A stretch of 56,154 bases of DNA from Pseudooceanicola sediminis (GTDB lineage: Bacteria; Pseudomonadota; Alphaproteobacteria; Rhodobacterales; Rhodobacteraceae), in contig NZ_QWJJ01000020.1 in the NCBI RefSeq assembly GCF_003575965.1, positions 1 through 56,154 of the forward strand. The letters are read 5' to 3'. The position numbers were made by a program, and so were the translations under genes. The notes below the pieces were generated by a model. That model was not told the origin of the DNA and did no database searches. It saw only the letters and a list, made by a program, of their open reading frames with translations. This document shows, in pieces, positions 34,445-42,767 of the stretch (within the stretch, counting starts at the first letter, position 1; every line of letters begins with the position of its first letter).

Positions 34445-34483
34445 GCGCTAGAAAAAAACCCCTGAACACGGTCTTTTTAGCGC
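34445..34483 (+). other. Hairpin 1 of a conserved pair, copy 2
   Basis: GCGCTAGAAAAA pairs with TTTTTAGCGC. Compared with 814-850 the interior of the stem differs but still pairs, i.e. the structure rather than the sequence is kept. Confidence 0.6.
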
Positions 34484-34502
34484 AGTGTCCGAACCCCTGC
34501 AA

Positions 34503-34523
34503 CCAGCAAAGTGTTTTTGCTGG
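34503..34523 (+). other. Hairpin 2 of a conserved pair, copy 2
   Basis: CCAGCAAA (34503-34510) with TTTGCTGG (34516-34523), identical stem to 870-890, followed by CAAGAATGTTG. Confidence 0.6.
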
Positions 34524-34574
34524 CAAGAATGTTGTTTGCTCTCGACATGGCATCGTCTCTTAGGAGATACGACC

Positions 34575-35417
34575 ATGGAACCAACGACCGGCCTGATCCT
34601 CAGGCGAATCACGCAGACAGACCTCTCCGTTTCGGCGCACAAGCTGGCCACGCTCATCCTCGACGGAATTGCGTGGAAGGATGGGTATAACGGCCTGCCC
34701 CGCGGCACGGCTGCCTTCACCCTGTCCTCTCTGGCGGCGAAGATGGGCGTCTCGCGCCAGTACCTGAGCGTTCTGCTGAGTGAGCTTGAAACTTCTGAAC
34801 TGAAGCTTGAGCGCGAGAAATCGAACGGCAAGTTCGCCCCCTGGCTTTTCCGCTTCGCGGCCTTTGACGACGGCGAACAGACCCACGATCTCGTGTCAGG
34901 CGGAGGCGACACATCACTATCTAGAGAAGAATCTAACAAAACTATATTCACAGGACAGATCAACATTGACGGTTGCTCGAACGTGTTCCGAACATGCTGG
35001 GCCGAGCTGATCAAGGCCGCGAAGAGCGCCCTACCCTGCTGGAACGTCGATACGCAAGTGATCTGGGAACGCTTCCTTGCCTTCAACCGGGCCCGTGGGA
35101 ACAGCAAGGTTCCGGCCGGTTTCCTGCTCGGCTTCATGCGCCGGTGGCGCACCTCGCTTGGAGAAGCGACGCGCCCACCGGCTCTCCCCGCACCACAGCC
35201 GGTTCAAGAGCCACGAGAGCGCGAGCTGCACGAACAGATCAAGGCTGCGCCAAGCTCGAACCGCCAGTTTCACGCGTCAGACCTGTGTCGCGTCATAGGG
35301 CAAGCGGCGTACGATGCGCGCATTGTCGCCGTGATCCGGCAGTTCGGTTGCCCGAGGTTCACTGCTACGCTTGCAGTCCACGGGCGTGCAGTCCTGGCGG
35401 GCGAAATCTCGCGGTGA
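34575..35417 (+). CDS. Winged-helix DNA-binding plasmid protein (copy 2)
   Basis: 280 aa, intact, same start (MEPTTGLILRRIT) and length as 945-1787 and similar through most of the sequence: LSSLAAKMGVSRQYLSVLLS (winged helix), WAELIKAAKSALPCWNVDTQ, VIWERFLAFNRARGN, KVPAGFLLGFMRRWR and the C-terminal CPRFTATLAVHGRAVLAGEI. AGGAG precedes the ATG. Differences are scattered, so this is an old duplication or a second plasmid's version rather than a recent copy. Role as in copy 1: probably a plasmid regulator or initiator-like protein, not identified. Confidence 0.75.
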   Translation: MEPTTGLILRRITQTDLSVSAHKLATLILDGIAWKDGYNGLPRGTAAFTLSSLAAKMGVSRQYLSVLLSELETSELKLEREKSNGKFAPWLFRFAAFDDGEQTHDLVSGGGDTSLSREESNKTIFTGQINIDGCSNVFRTCWAELIKAAKSALPCWNVDTQVIWERFLAFNRARGNSKVPAGFLLGFMRRWRTSLGEATRPPALPAPQPVQEPRERELHEQIKAAPSSNRQFHASDLCRVIGQAAYDARIVAVIRQFGCPRFTATLAVHGRAVLAGEISR

Positions 35418-35475
35418 TGATGGATCGGGTGCCACAACTCTGGCCAGAACGTATTCAGTCAGGGCAGTTCTGGGA

Positions 35476-36045
35476 TCAAAGCAGGTCGGCGAATTGCTCC
35501 AGGTCGGCAACCGTGGCGACCAACCCCTGCTGTGTCAGGATCGCGAGATACTCGTCGACGCTTTTGAGCGGATTCTTGAGGCGCGCGCGAACTTTCCGCA
35601 GCGCGGAACAGACCAGACCGGGCGCGAGAGACAGTTGGTTCCGGAAAAAGTCGTCAGGGTGTTGGGTCTCGATGCCAAAGGGCGCAAGTGCCGCTGGTGG
35701 GAAGTCCTTCAGGTTCTGCGTGACGATCGCGTCACAGCGCCCAACGATTGCCGCCGCCAGAACGTGCCGATCGTCAGGGTCCGGCAGTGTTAGGGCCGGC
35801 ACCAATGCCTCGTAGCCGGTGACCAGACAGTCGCGTGTGGCCCTGTCCATCAAGTCGCGAGTTCGTTCCAGCGCGGCGCGCTCCCGATGAGGTTCATTGC
35901 GCAGAAGCGCATCAATCCACTCCCGATGGATATCGGCCGTCCACTTGGCCTTGAAAAGGTCTGTGACCGCCAACTGCATCAGTGCATCGCGCATCGGCGC
36001 GGGATAAAGGACGTTCGCATCGAACAGGACCGTGTACTGGCTCAT
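35476..36045 (-). CDS. PIN-domain toxin
   Basis: 189 aa. The N-terminus YTVLFDANVLYPAPMRDALM has the first PIN acidic residue (Asp), the middle TADIHREWIDALLRNEPHRE the Glu, and LPDPDDRHVLAAAIVGRCDA, IVTQNLKDFP the last acidic residues. PIN toxins are Mg-dependent RNases. The gene overlaps the upstream antitoxin-like gene by 4 bases. The ~60-aa C-terminal extension is typical of the longer PIN group paired with excisionase-type HTH antitoxins. Confidence 0.88.
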   Translation of the reverse strand: MSQYTVLFDANVLYPAPMRDALMQLAVTDLFKAKWTADIHREWIDALLRNEPHRERAALERTRDLMDRATRDCLVTGYEALVPALTLPDPDDRHVLAAAIVGRCDAIVTQNLKDFPPAALAPFGIETQHPDDFFRNQLSLAPGLVCSALRKVRARLKNPLKSVDEYLAILTQQGLVATVADLEQFADLL

Positions 36046-36506
36046 TTCGAGCGGTAGCCCATGTCCTGCTCTTGAGCGTCGGCGGCCAGTTGATCGAGCG
36101 CAGCTTCACGCTCGGTATCGATCGCGGCCTTGTAGGACATCACGTCTTCCATGCGGACGCGGCGATGCTTGCCGACCTTCCGATGCGGTATGGCACCATC
36201 CTCGAGCAGCTTGATCAGGAACGGACGCGAGACGTTCAGAACCTCAGCGGCCTGTACGGTCGAGAGTTCGGCGTTCTCGGGGATGATGGTGACCCCCCGC
36301 CCCGCTGCCATCGCCTCGAGGATCTCCATGAGCAGCGATACGGCGCCCGCAGGAAGCTCGATCGGCTCCATCTGCTCGGAGTCCGTCACACGAAGTTTCA
36401 ACGGCGCGCGCGCCTGGGCGAAGCGTGACAATGCCTGGCCAGAGACGCGCGCAATCGCTGCGTCCTGCGGCGTGGGCGGAAGATGTCGGTGTGCCAGCAT
36501 GTTCAT
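36042..36506 (-). CDS. HTH (excisionase/MerR-like) antitoxin
   Basis: 154 aa. The helix-turn-helix lies at ~80-130 (LSTVQAAEVLNVSRPFLIKL, LEDGAIPHRKVGKHRRVRME), the excisionase-type fold that reads AELLNVSRPTL. It overlaps the PIN toxin by 4 bases and is first in the operon. It should repress the operon and block the PIN active site. The promoter region 36507-36655 contains AT-rich direct and inverted short repeats. Confidence 0.85.
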   Translation of the reverse strand: MNMLAHRHLPPTPQDAAIARVSGQALSRFAQARAPLKLRVTDSEQMEPIELPAGAVSLLMEILEAMAAGRGVTIIPENAELSTVQAAEVLNVSRPFLIKLLEDGAIPHRKVGKHRRVRMEDVMSYKAAIDTEREAALDQLAADAQEQDMGYRSK

Positions 36507-36655
36507 GGTGGTCTCCTCTCCGGTTTCTGTTCTCTACCACCATATATGAAATAAGTGCAACAAATGCATTAAGTGTTGGTGAGTTTCTGCGCGCCCTGCC
36601 GCGTGCTCGCGGTTATCGCTGCTGTCGAGTGAGCGGGTGAGACCCACGCTAACCT

Positions 36656-37723
36656 TCAGTTTGTCGCCTTCCACATCCTGAACCGCCCCTGTCCTGTCAC
36701 CTCGCGGATCAGACCCCGCTCTTGCATCCATGCAAGGTTGCGCTGAACAGCGGCGCGACTGGCACTCGTCAGGGCCTGGGCCATTGGCGCAGAGACGAGC
36801 GGCCATTCGGTCAGCACTGCGCGCAAGGCCGGCGGCGTCCTGCCCGAGAGCAATGTCATTTCGGCTTCCGCCCGCGCCGACCATGCCTCGATATCGTCAA
36901 GGTGCCGCACCGCGGTCAGGCACGCGGCTTCCATCCCGTATAGCCAGCGTTCCAGACGTTCGAACGGTGAACCACCGGCTCGTAGTCCCCCTGCCCCGCC
37001 CATGGCCAGAGGCGTGAAGACTGCGCCTCTTCCATCGCTGGCCGCGATCCGCGCAGCTGCGACAGCCGCTTCCATACGGTCGTCGTGCTGCCCGAGCCCC
37101 GCGAGGCGCCAGAGGTGAAAGCCCGCGCAAGCGCGAGTGATCGGGTGCAGGTCCGTGGCCTGCCCCATCAGATCCAGCCAACCGCTCGCGCGATCCACGA
37201 ACGGCTCGGTCTCATCACTGATGTTCTCGGGGTCGCGACGGTCGAGGAAGGCGGAAAGGTCCTGCTCCGGTCCCGGTCCACCCGTCAGTCGCCGAATCGC
37301 CCATCCGACTCGCGCCAGCGCCGCCGTGTCGTCCTGGACACCGGACAGGCGCAGCGAGATCCAGAGCGCCAGCCGGTCTTGGCTGATGCGGTCACCGGTG
37401 TGCCAGCTCAAATCTGCGGCCTCCATCAGCGCAAGCCGATGCCGCCATCCTTCCGGTCCGCGCTTCAACCGGTCGTCCAGCGCGCCGACGCGACCGGCCA
37501 CACGGGCAAGACGCGCGGCCTGCCCGCCCTCTGCCTTCCGCCATTCGTCGAGGACCTCGGTTTCACGCGGTTCGGCCCGTGGTCCCGGCGGCAAATAGTC
37601 CGGCTCGTCGTCCATCGGACCGGGCAGAAACCACAGGTCGTCCTCAGACGCCTGTTCGACCTCCTCAGCATAAATGCCGAGCGCGTCGGATTCATCATAC
37701 AATGCGGGGGTTCCAGGCCTCAT
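36656..37723 (-). CDS. DUF1612-like protein with C-terminal HTH
   Basis: 355 aa. The N-terminal part (LYDESDALGIYAEEVEQASE then ALMEAADLSWHTGDRISQDR) and the end LVSAPMAQALTSASRAAVQR, then IREVTGQGRFRMWKA match the DUF1612/HTH arrangement common on alphaproteobacterial repABC plasmids. The function of the family is unknown; the HTH suggests DNA binding. It is divergent from the resolvase gene at 37950. Confidence 0.7.
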   Translation of the reverse strand: MRPGTPALYDESDALGIYAEEVEQASEDDLWFLPGPMDDEPDYLPPGPRAEPRETEVLDEWRKAEGGQAARLARVAGRVGALDDRLKRGPEGWRHRLALMEAADLSWHTGDRISQDRLALWISLRLSGVQDDTAALARVGWAIRRLTGGPGPEQDLSAFLDRRDPENISDETEPFVDRASGWLDLMGQATDLHPITRACAGFHLWRLAGLGQHDDRMEAAVAAARIAASDGRGAVFTPLAMGGAGGLRAGGSPFERLERWLYGMEAACLTAVRHLDDIEAWSARAEAEMTLLSGRTPPALRAVLTEWPLVSAPMAQALTSASRAAVQRNLAWMQERGLIREVTGQGRFRMWKATN

Positions 37724-37949
37724 ATGCGCAAAATACAGCTATTTTGAGCTTTACCCAAGGGTTTTATCAGAGTGCGTTTGTACACCTTACATAGCACGCG
37801 CGCGCGATGGTCCGCGAGACCTCCCTGATCGCGCTCTGCGTATGGAAACCAAGGGCTTTCTGATGAACAGCGCCACAGAGCGCGCCCTTGCATTCATTTA
37901 CAAACGGTCGTTTATTGGTGGTACATAAAATTGCAAACGGCCCAGTTTC
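37724..37949. promoter_or_regulatory. Possible resolvase res/promoter region
   Basis: 226 bases, AT-rich at its right end, with the near-palindrome AAACGGTCGTTT (about 37901-37913) and a second AAACGG at 37935. Small serine resolvases usually act at a res site beside their gene, so this is the likely place; subsites were not defined. Confidence 0.35.
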
Positions 37950-38831
37950 ATGCCGCTGATTGGCTATGCGCGCGTCTCCACCGAGGATCAGACCCCCCTG
38001 CCCCAGTCTGAGGCACTGCAGTCTGCGGGATGCGCCGAGATCTTTGAAGAGCACGCCTCGGGCGGCAATCGCGCGCGGCCCGTGCTTGCACGTGTGCTGG
38101 AGCGGATTGTCAAGGGCGACACGCTGGTCGTCGTGCGGATCGACCGGCTTGCGCGGTCTTTGTCGCACCTACTTGAGGTGATCGAAAGACTGGAAGGCAA
38201 GGGGGCGTTCTTCCGCTCGCTCCAGGACCCGATCGATACTGCCTCGCCCCAGGGCAAGTTCACGTTGCAGGTTCTGGGCGCTGCGGCTGAGTTCGAACGC
38301 GCTCTGATCCGCGAGCGTACCAAAGCCGGACTTGCCTCGGCACACTCAAAGGGCCGCGTAGGCGGCAACCCAGGTCTTCGCGCCAAGGACCCTGAAGCGC
38401 TGCGCAAGGTGCGGGTGGCTCGACAGGACGGCTACATGGAGCGCTTGAACGAGACAGCGCAGGATTGGGTGCCCCATGTGCGCCGCTTGCGCCCCGATAT
38501 GGCTTGGGAAGACGTCCTCCGGATTATCAATGGCCCCCTGCCCCCAGATCGCCATTGGACCCAAAGCCGCCTGCTCCGCGCCGTGAAGGCATATGTGCGC
38601 GACGGCTTTCTGCCTGATGAAGTTCTTGGCCGCGCCGGACGACGCGAAACTGACGATCGCCTGCCTGCGATAGTCGCTGCGATCAAAGGTGCTGACCCCG
38701 AGATCACCTTGCAGGCAATCTGCGACCGACTGGAATCCATGCGTGAGCGCACCCCTCGCGGTCGTACCAGCTGGCAGCCTTCCTCAGTCAGAATGCTGCT
38801 GGAGCGGGCAGAGCGTCTCGGCCTTTTGTAG
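37950..38831 (+). CDS. Serine resolvase/invertase
   Basis: 293 aa. Catalytic domain IGYARVSTEDQTPLPQ (Ser10), VVRIDRLARSLSHLLEVIER and FTLQVLGAAAEFERALIRER; the E-helix leads into a longer than usual C-terminal region (~150 aa) with two HTH-like blocks, the last being RTSWQPSSVRMLLERAERLG. Family members resolve plasmid multimers. Position next to repABC supports that role. Confidence 0.88.
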   Translation: MPLIGYARVSTEDQTPLPQSEALQSAGCAEIFEEHASGGNRARPVLARVLERIVKGDTLVVVRIDRLARSLSHLLEVIERLEGKGAFFRSLQDPIDTASPQGKFTLQVLGAAAEFERALIRERTKAGLASAHSKGRVGGNPGLRAKDPEALRKVRVARQDGYMERLNETAQDWVPHVRRLRPDMAWEDVLRIINGPLPPDRHWTQSRLLRAVKAYVRDGFLPDEVLGRAGRRETDDRLPAIVAAIKGADPEITLQAICDRLESMRERTPRGRTSWQPSSVRMLLERAERLGLL

Positions 38832-39197
38832 GCGCCAATGGTCGGCAAACCACTCTGTTCGCTCGGCCCAAATCTTCCAGAATCATCACCTCAATTGGAC
38901 GAAAGCCACGTAAATATCCAACAAAGCCTTGGGGTTAGTTCGCGCGAGCAGAAAATATCTCGAAGGGTATCGGCTTCGCCAGAAACGGTCTTTATCGTTG
39001 TTAATCAATGCGTTATCTGTCGCAAGCCCCGCGCGACCAAATTGGTGCTGTGGATAACTTTTCCACTACATCTAGATTCTTCTTGCCGGACACAGATGTT
39101 CGTGGCATCTCCATTCTGACGGCAAAACGCGTCAGACGCGGCTTCGACCGTCAGAACGACAAAGAGCCTTAGCAAAGGCCATGAGAGGCGGCAGAAC
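38832..39197. promoter_or_regulatory. repA upstream region with a DnaA box
   Basis: 366 bases without a gene, lower in GC. TGTGGATAA at 39049-39057 is a perfect DnaA box (complement TTATCCACA), immediately followed by TTTTCCAC, giving GTGGA...TCCAC. It holds the repABC promoter(s) and may hold accessory origin or centromere sites. Confidence 0.5.
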
Positions 39198-40397
39198 ATG
39201 GATGATCGAAATACGGGCTACACGCAAGGTATAGGCTCTTCCGACATCGGAGCATTCGCAGACAGTCTTGCTGAGTCGCTTGACCGGCAGATGAAAGTTG
39301 CGTTCGAGCCAGAAGAACGCAAGTCCTTGCGCCGCTTCAGCTCGACCGAGGTCGCCGAGTTGCTGCGCGTTAGTACGTCGAACCTGCGCAACCGCCACAA
39401 AGATGGCAGCTTCCCAGAAGTTCACACTGACGGTCGCGGTCATAGGTTCTACACGGCCGAAGAAGTTGACGACCTCCGCAACATTTTGGCGCGGACAGGC
39501 AAAAATGCTGACGCGTACAGACCTGGCCGCCGAGACGGCGACCGTCTTCAGGTCATTTCGGTCGTGAATTTCAAAGGCGGTAGCTCGAAGACAACAGCGA
39601 CGATCCATTTGGCACACAGGTATGCCCTGCGTGGCTACCGCGTGCTTGTGCTGGACCTCGACCCACAAGCCAGTTTGACGACATTTTTCGGCTACCGGCC
39701 TGAGCTCGAATTTGCCGAAGGCGGCACAATCTACGACGCATTGAGATACGATGATCAAGTTCCGCTCTCGGAGGTCATCCAGAAAACATACTTCCACAAG
39801 CTCGACATGGTCCCGGCTGGCTTGATGTTGTCCGAGTACGAAACCGAGACAGCGAATGCCCTTGCGCGTAGGGTTCAGCCGATTTTTGCAGAGCGTCTTG
39901 CTCTGGCGCTAGAGGAAGTCGACTCAGACTATGACATCGTGCTGATTGATTGCCCTCCGCAGTTGGGCTTCCTGACATTGACAGCATTGGCAGCGTCCAC
40001 GGGCTTACTTGTGACGGTCGTCCCCGGCATGCTCGACATCGCTTCGATGAGCCAGTTCCTCAAACTCGCTTCGGAAACGGTCAAAGCCGTCGAAGAGGCG
40101 ATTGGACGACATGTCACTTGGGACTTCGTAAAGTTCCTGATCACACGCTACGAGCCGTCGGACGGACCACAAACGCAAATGGCCGGGTACCTGCGTTCAA
40201 TCCTTGCGGGCCAAGTCATGACTGAACCGATGCTGAAGTCGACAGCCATTTCTGACGCCGGCATGACTCAGCAAACCATCTATGAGGTAGACCCGAGCCA
40301 GCTCATTCGGAAGACCATTGATCGGGCTTTGACCAGCGTGAACAGCGTTGCCGATGAGCTGGAGCAGACAATCCAAATGGCATGGGGGCGTCGCTGA
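39198..40397 (+). CDS. repA: RepA, ParA-type partition ATPase
   Basis: 399 aa. An N-terminal DNA-binding segment (RRFSSTEVAELLRVSTSNLR, MerR-like) leads to the ATPase with deviant Walker A KGGSSKTT at 126-133, VLVLDLDPQASL and VLIDCPPQLGF. RepA of repABC drives segregation and represses the operon. GGCAGAAC lies before the ATG; the stop overlaps the repB ATG (TGATG). Confidence 0.95.
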   Translation: MDDRNTGYTQGIGSSDIGAFADSLAESLDRQMKVAFEPEERKSLRRFSSTEVAELLRVSTSNLRNRHKDGSFPEVHTDGRGHRFYTAEEVDDLRNILARTGKNADAYRPGRRDGDRLQVISVVNFKGGSSKTTATIHLAHRYALRGYRVLVLDLDPQASLTTFFGYRPELEFAEGGTIYDALRYDDQVPLSEVIQKTYFHKLDMVPAGLMLSEYETETANALARRVQPIFAERLALALEEVDSDYDIVLIDCPPQLGFLTLTALAASTGLLVTVVPGMLDIASMSQFLKLASETVKAVEEAIGRHVTWDFVKFLITRYEPSDGPQTQMAGYLRSILAGQVMTEPMLKSTAISDAGMTQQTIYEVDPSQLIRKTIDRALTSVNSVADELEQTIQMAWGRR

Positions 40398-41365
40398 TGG
40401 CTCGAAATATCTTCAACCAGCCACCGAAAGACGAGAAAGAGTCGGCAGCCTCCTCCCCTGCCCCGGTCAAATCCTCGAAGCTACCTGGCTCGGTTGGCGG
40501 ATTGCGGGATTCTCTCCGGGAAATCACTGCCAACTCAATCCGAGATATCGAACCCGACCGGATCGATATGGATGGTCTCCGGGATCGCCTGATCCTGGAA
40601 GATAGTAGCATTGAAGATCTCGCCGAAAGCATTCGCAAGCATGGTCAGCAAGTGCCGATCATGGTTCGCCCCTCTGACCAACCGGATCGATACCGCATCA
40701 TCTACGGGCGTCGTAGACTTGCAGCCATTCGAAGAGTTGGTGGAACCGTCAAAGCGATCGTTCGAACGCTCGATGATGATGCTTCTCTGATCGCGCAAGG
40801 TCAGGAAAACAACCTGCGGCTGGATCCGTCCTTCATTGAAAAATCTCTTTTTATCAAAGAGATGCAGGAGGCCGGTTACAAGCCTGGCGTCATTCAGGAC
40901 GCCCTAGGCCTCACCCGGCAAGGTGTGTCGAACCATCGTGTAGTCATCGAGCAGCTGCCTGACGAACTTGTCCGGCTTATCGGCCCGGCTCATGGCGTAG
41001 GTCGACGCCAATGGGGTGATCTTGCTGCACTTTCAGAGAAGGTTCCGCTTGTCGACATTGCGCTTGAGACACTTGCCTCTCTGCCTGACACCACTCCAAG
41101 CACGGACAAGTTTCAAGCCGTCTATGTTGCTTGCTCCAGCAAGGCGCGTGGCGCAGCCAACCAAAGCGCCCGTGGCCAAACGACCGTGGTAAAGGACAAT
41201 AGTGGTAGCCCTGTCGGCACACTTTCAGTCGATGGCAAGTCGATCGCTATCAAGATCACCCGCAAGGACAACCCGGAATTCGGCCAATGGCTCGAAGAGC
41301 GCGCGGAAACCACGCTGCGACAGCTTTTTGAACAATGGCAGAATGAGAGAGGCTCGGGGAGCTGA
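40397..41365 (+). CDS. repB: RepB, ParB-type centromere-binding protein
   Basis: 322 aa from ATG 40397, overlapping repA's stop. ParB-N motifs: EDLAESIRKHGQQVPIMVRP, YRIIYGRRRLAAIRRVGG and GQENNLRLDPSFIEKSLFIK (box II region), then HTH YKPGVIQDALGLTRQGVSNH. The C-terminus (VGTLSVDGKSIAIKITRKDN, then EERAETTLRQLFEQW) is the RepB dimerisation region. Binds the plasmid parS and stimulates RepA. Confidence 0.95.
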   Translation: MARNIFNQPPKDEKESAASSPAPVKSSKLPGSVGGLRDSLREITANSIRDIEPDRIDMDGLRDRLILEDSSIEDLAESIRKHGQQVPIMVRPSDQPDRYRIIYGRRRLAAIRRVGGTVKAIVRTLDDDASLIAQGQENNLRLDPSFIEKSLFIKEMQEAGYKPGVIQDALGLTRQGVSNHRVVIEQLPDELVRLIGPAHGVGRRQWGDLAALSEKVPLVDIALETLASLPDTTPSTDKFQAVYVACSSKARGAANQSARGQTTVVKDNSGSPVGTLSVDGKSIAIKITRKDNPEFGQWLEERAETTLRQLFEQWQNERGSGS

Positions 41366-41399
41366 TCCCCGGTCATAACCAAAAACACGAGCAGAGGAG

Positions 41400-41530
41400 A
41401 AAGGCGAAGACCGAAAAGAAAAGAGCCCCCCAAGGTTTCCCCCGGAGAGCCCTCATCATCTGATTTGCACCTGTGATGTAGCAATCTCCGACATGCCGGT
41501 CAAGAGTCACCGATTCGGTGGACGTCTTTT
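41400..41530 (-). ncRNA. Possible antisense ctRNA in the repB-repC spacer
   Basis: In repABC operons the repB-repC spacer usually encodes a small counter-transcribed RNA that limits repC. This 240-base spacer is of the right size; on the minus strand a G/C-rich block followed by TCTTTTCTTTT lies at its repB-proximal end. I could not draw a convincing terminator stem, so only position supports the call. Confidence 0.35.
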
Positions 41531-41605
41531 TGTTGCCTTTTCTCGCCAAAAACAGCGAGAAGAGCCGGGGAAGTTGTGGGCCGCAACGGTCGTCGTTCAA
41601 CAAAC

Positions 41606-42661
41606 ATGGCATTCACAAAGCTTTCCGTTCAGACCTTTGGCGTCGGCAAGGGCACCCCCCCCACGACCACACCTGAAACCGACATCTGGGCAGTCTTCCG
41701 CGCGCTCAGAGATAGTCGCTGCCTGTTCGGTCTCCGTCCAGGACATGTTCAAACGCTCCAAGCGATGCTGAGCTTTCTCAAGCCTGGGCATGGCGACACA
41801 GTCTTCGCTTCCAACGACGAGATCTGCCGTCGAGTTGGCGGGATCGATGAACGAACCCTCCGTAGGCACATCGATCGCTTTGTTGAACTCGGTTTTATGA
41901 AGCGCCACGACAGCCCAAATCGCAAAAGATACCGAGTGAAGTCGTCCGAAGGTCAGTCCATTAGCTATGGCTTGTCGCTGGCTCCGTTGCTCGCGCGTGC
42001 CGGCGAACTACTTGCAACAGCCCAAGCGATGGAAAACGCTCGTCGGGATCGCGTGTTTTTGCGAAAGCAAATCCTAACCAAACTTGCGCAGATCGACGAA
42101 GCTGACCCCGAGAACGAACTCACTCATCAGGTACGCCGAGTTCTTCGGAGGAAGCTCTCGATCACGGAGTATCGTGCTTTGCTCGGCGAACTGGAAGCTC
42201 AATGCAAACAGATGTCCACCGCGGTGGACGCACCAGAAACAATGAAACTGCCCGCCAATGACGGGCAAACTGTCCGCCACCATTCTAAGTCTAAAAAAGA
42301 ACAAAAAGATTTAGAAAGCGGGACCGACAGCGAAACACTTCCCCTGCAAACACTCACAACCGTTTGTGATCAAGCTACATCGTTCGCGACGAACTCACTT
42401 AGAAACTGGCACGATGTCGAAAGCCACGCCAGAACGCTCGCTCCAATGATGGGAATCCACGAAAGCACCTTCGAAAAGGCTGCTAGAAAGATAGGCTCTC
42501 AAAAAGCATCGTGCGCCATCTTCATAATTCTCCAGATGAGCAACCGCATCCGAGACTTCGGAGCGTATTTCCACAGCATCACGCTCGGTCGCAGAGAAAC
42601 TGACTTCAACCCATCAGTGTTGTTGGAGAGGCTTTCTCGTTCTGGGGCAGCTACTGCGTGA
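41606..42661 (+). CDS. repC: RepC replication initiator
   Basis: 351 aa from ATG 41606 (MAFTKLSVQTFGV). The N-terminal winged-helix region includes CLFGLRPGHVQTLQAMLSFL, FASNDEICRRVGGIDERTLR and RHIDRFVELGFMKRHDSPN; the C-terminus has ARTLAPMMGIHESTFEKAAR and IILQMSNRIRDFGAYFHSIT, as in RepC. It opens the origin located inside repC. The last codons overlap a perfect palindrome, and another copy lies in-frame at 42214. Confidence 0.93.
   Translation: MAFTKLSVQTFGVGKGTPPTTTPETDIWAVFRALRDSRCLFGLRPGHVQTLQAMLSFLKPGHGDTVFASNDEICRRVGGIDERTLRRHIDRFVELGFMKRHDSPNRKRYRVKSSEGQSISYGLSLAPLLARAGELLATAQAMENARRDRVFLRKQILTKLAQIDEADPENELTHQVRRVLRRKLSITEYRALLGELEAQCKQMSTAVDAPETMKLPANDGQTVRHHSKSKKEQKDLESGTDSETLPLQTLTTVCDQATSFATNSLRNWHDVESHARTLAPMMGIHESTFEKAARKIGSQKASCAIFIILQMSNRIRDFGAYFHSITLGRRETDFNPSVLLERLSRSGAATA
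42214..42229. repeat. Perfect 16-bp palindrome inside repC (candidate parS)
   Basis: GTCCACCGCGGTGGAC, identical to the core at 42663-42678. Repeated long palindromes near repABC are typical parS sites bound by RepB. Confidence 0.65.
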
Positions 42662-42680
42662 TGTCCACCGCGGTGGACAT
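42661..42680. repeat. Perfect 20-bp palindrome at the repC stop (candidate parS)
   Basis: ATGTCCACCGCGGTGGACAT, starting at the last base of the repC TGA. Same core as 42214-42229, 449 bases apart. Confidence 0.65.
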
Positions 42681-42712
42681 GTTGAGAGGTAGAGATGGGC
42701 TGTGAAAGGGTT

Positions 42713-42762
42713 GACGGGAAGTGAGATCGGGAGAGTGGCTTCCGGCGCCCGTCGTGGAGAAT
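42713..42762 (+). promoter_or_regulatory. Structured 5' leader, type 1 (copy A)
   Basis: Outer stem GACGGG (42713-42718) with CCCGTC (42748-42753); inner hairpin GGGAG-AGTGG-CTTCC (42729-42743). The Shine-Dalgarno GGAG follows the 3' strand. Same architecture as 49884-49929 and 55371-55408. Resembles radC-motif RNAs as I remember them. Confidence 0.65.
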
Positions 42763-42767
42763 ATCTG

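Noticed and set aside
39049-39065. Claim that the DnaA box marks the replication origin
   Set aside because: repABC origins are normally inside repC; one box upstream of repA is not enough.
41415-41455. Terminator hairpin for the ctRNA in the repB-repC spacer
   Set aside because: The C-rich and G-rich blocks lie on the same side and do not pair well; only position supports a ctRNA.
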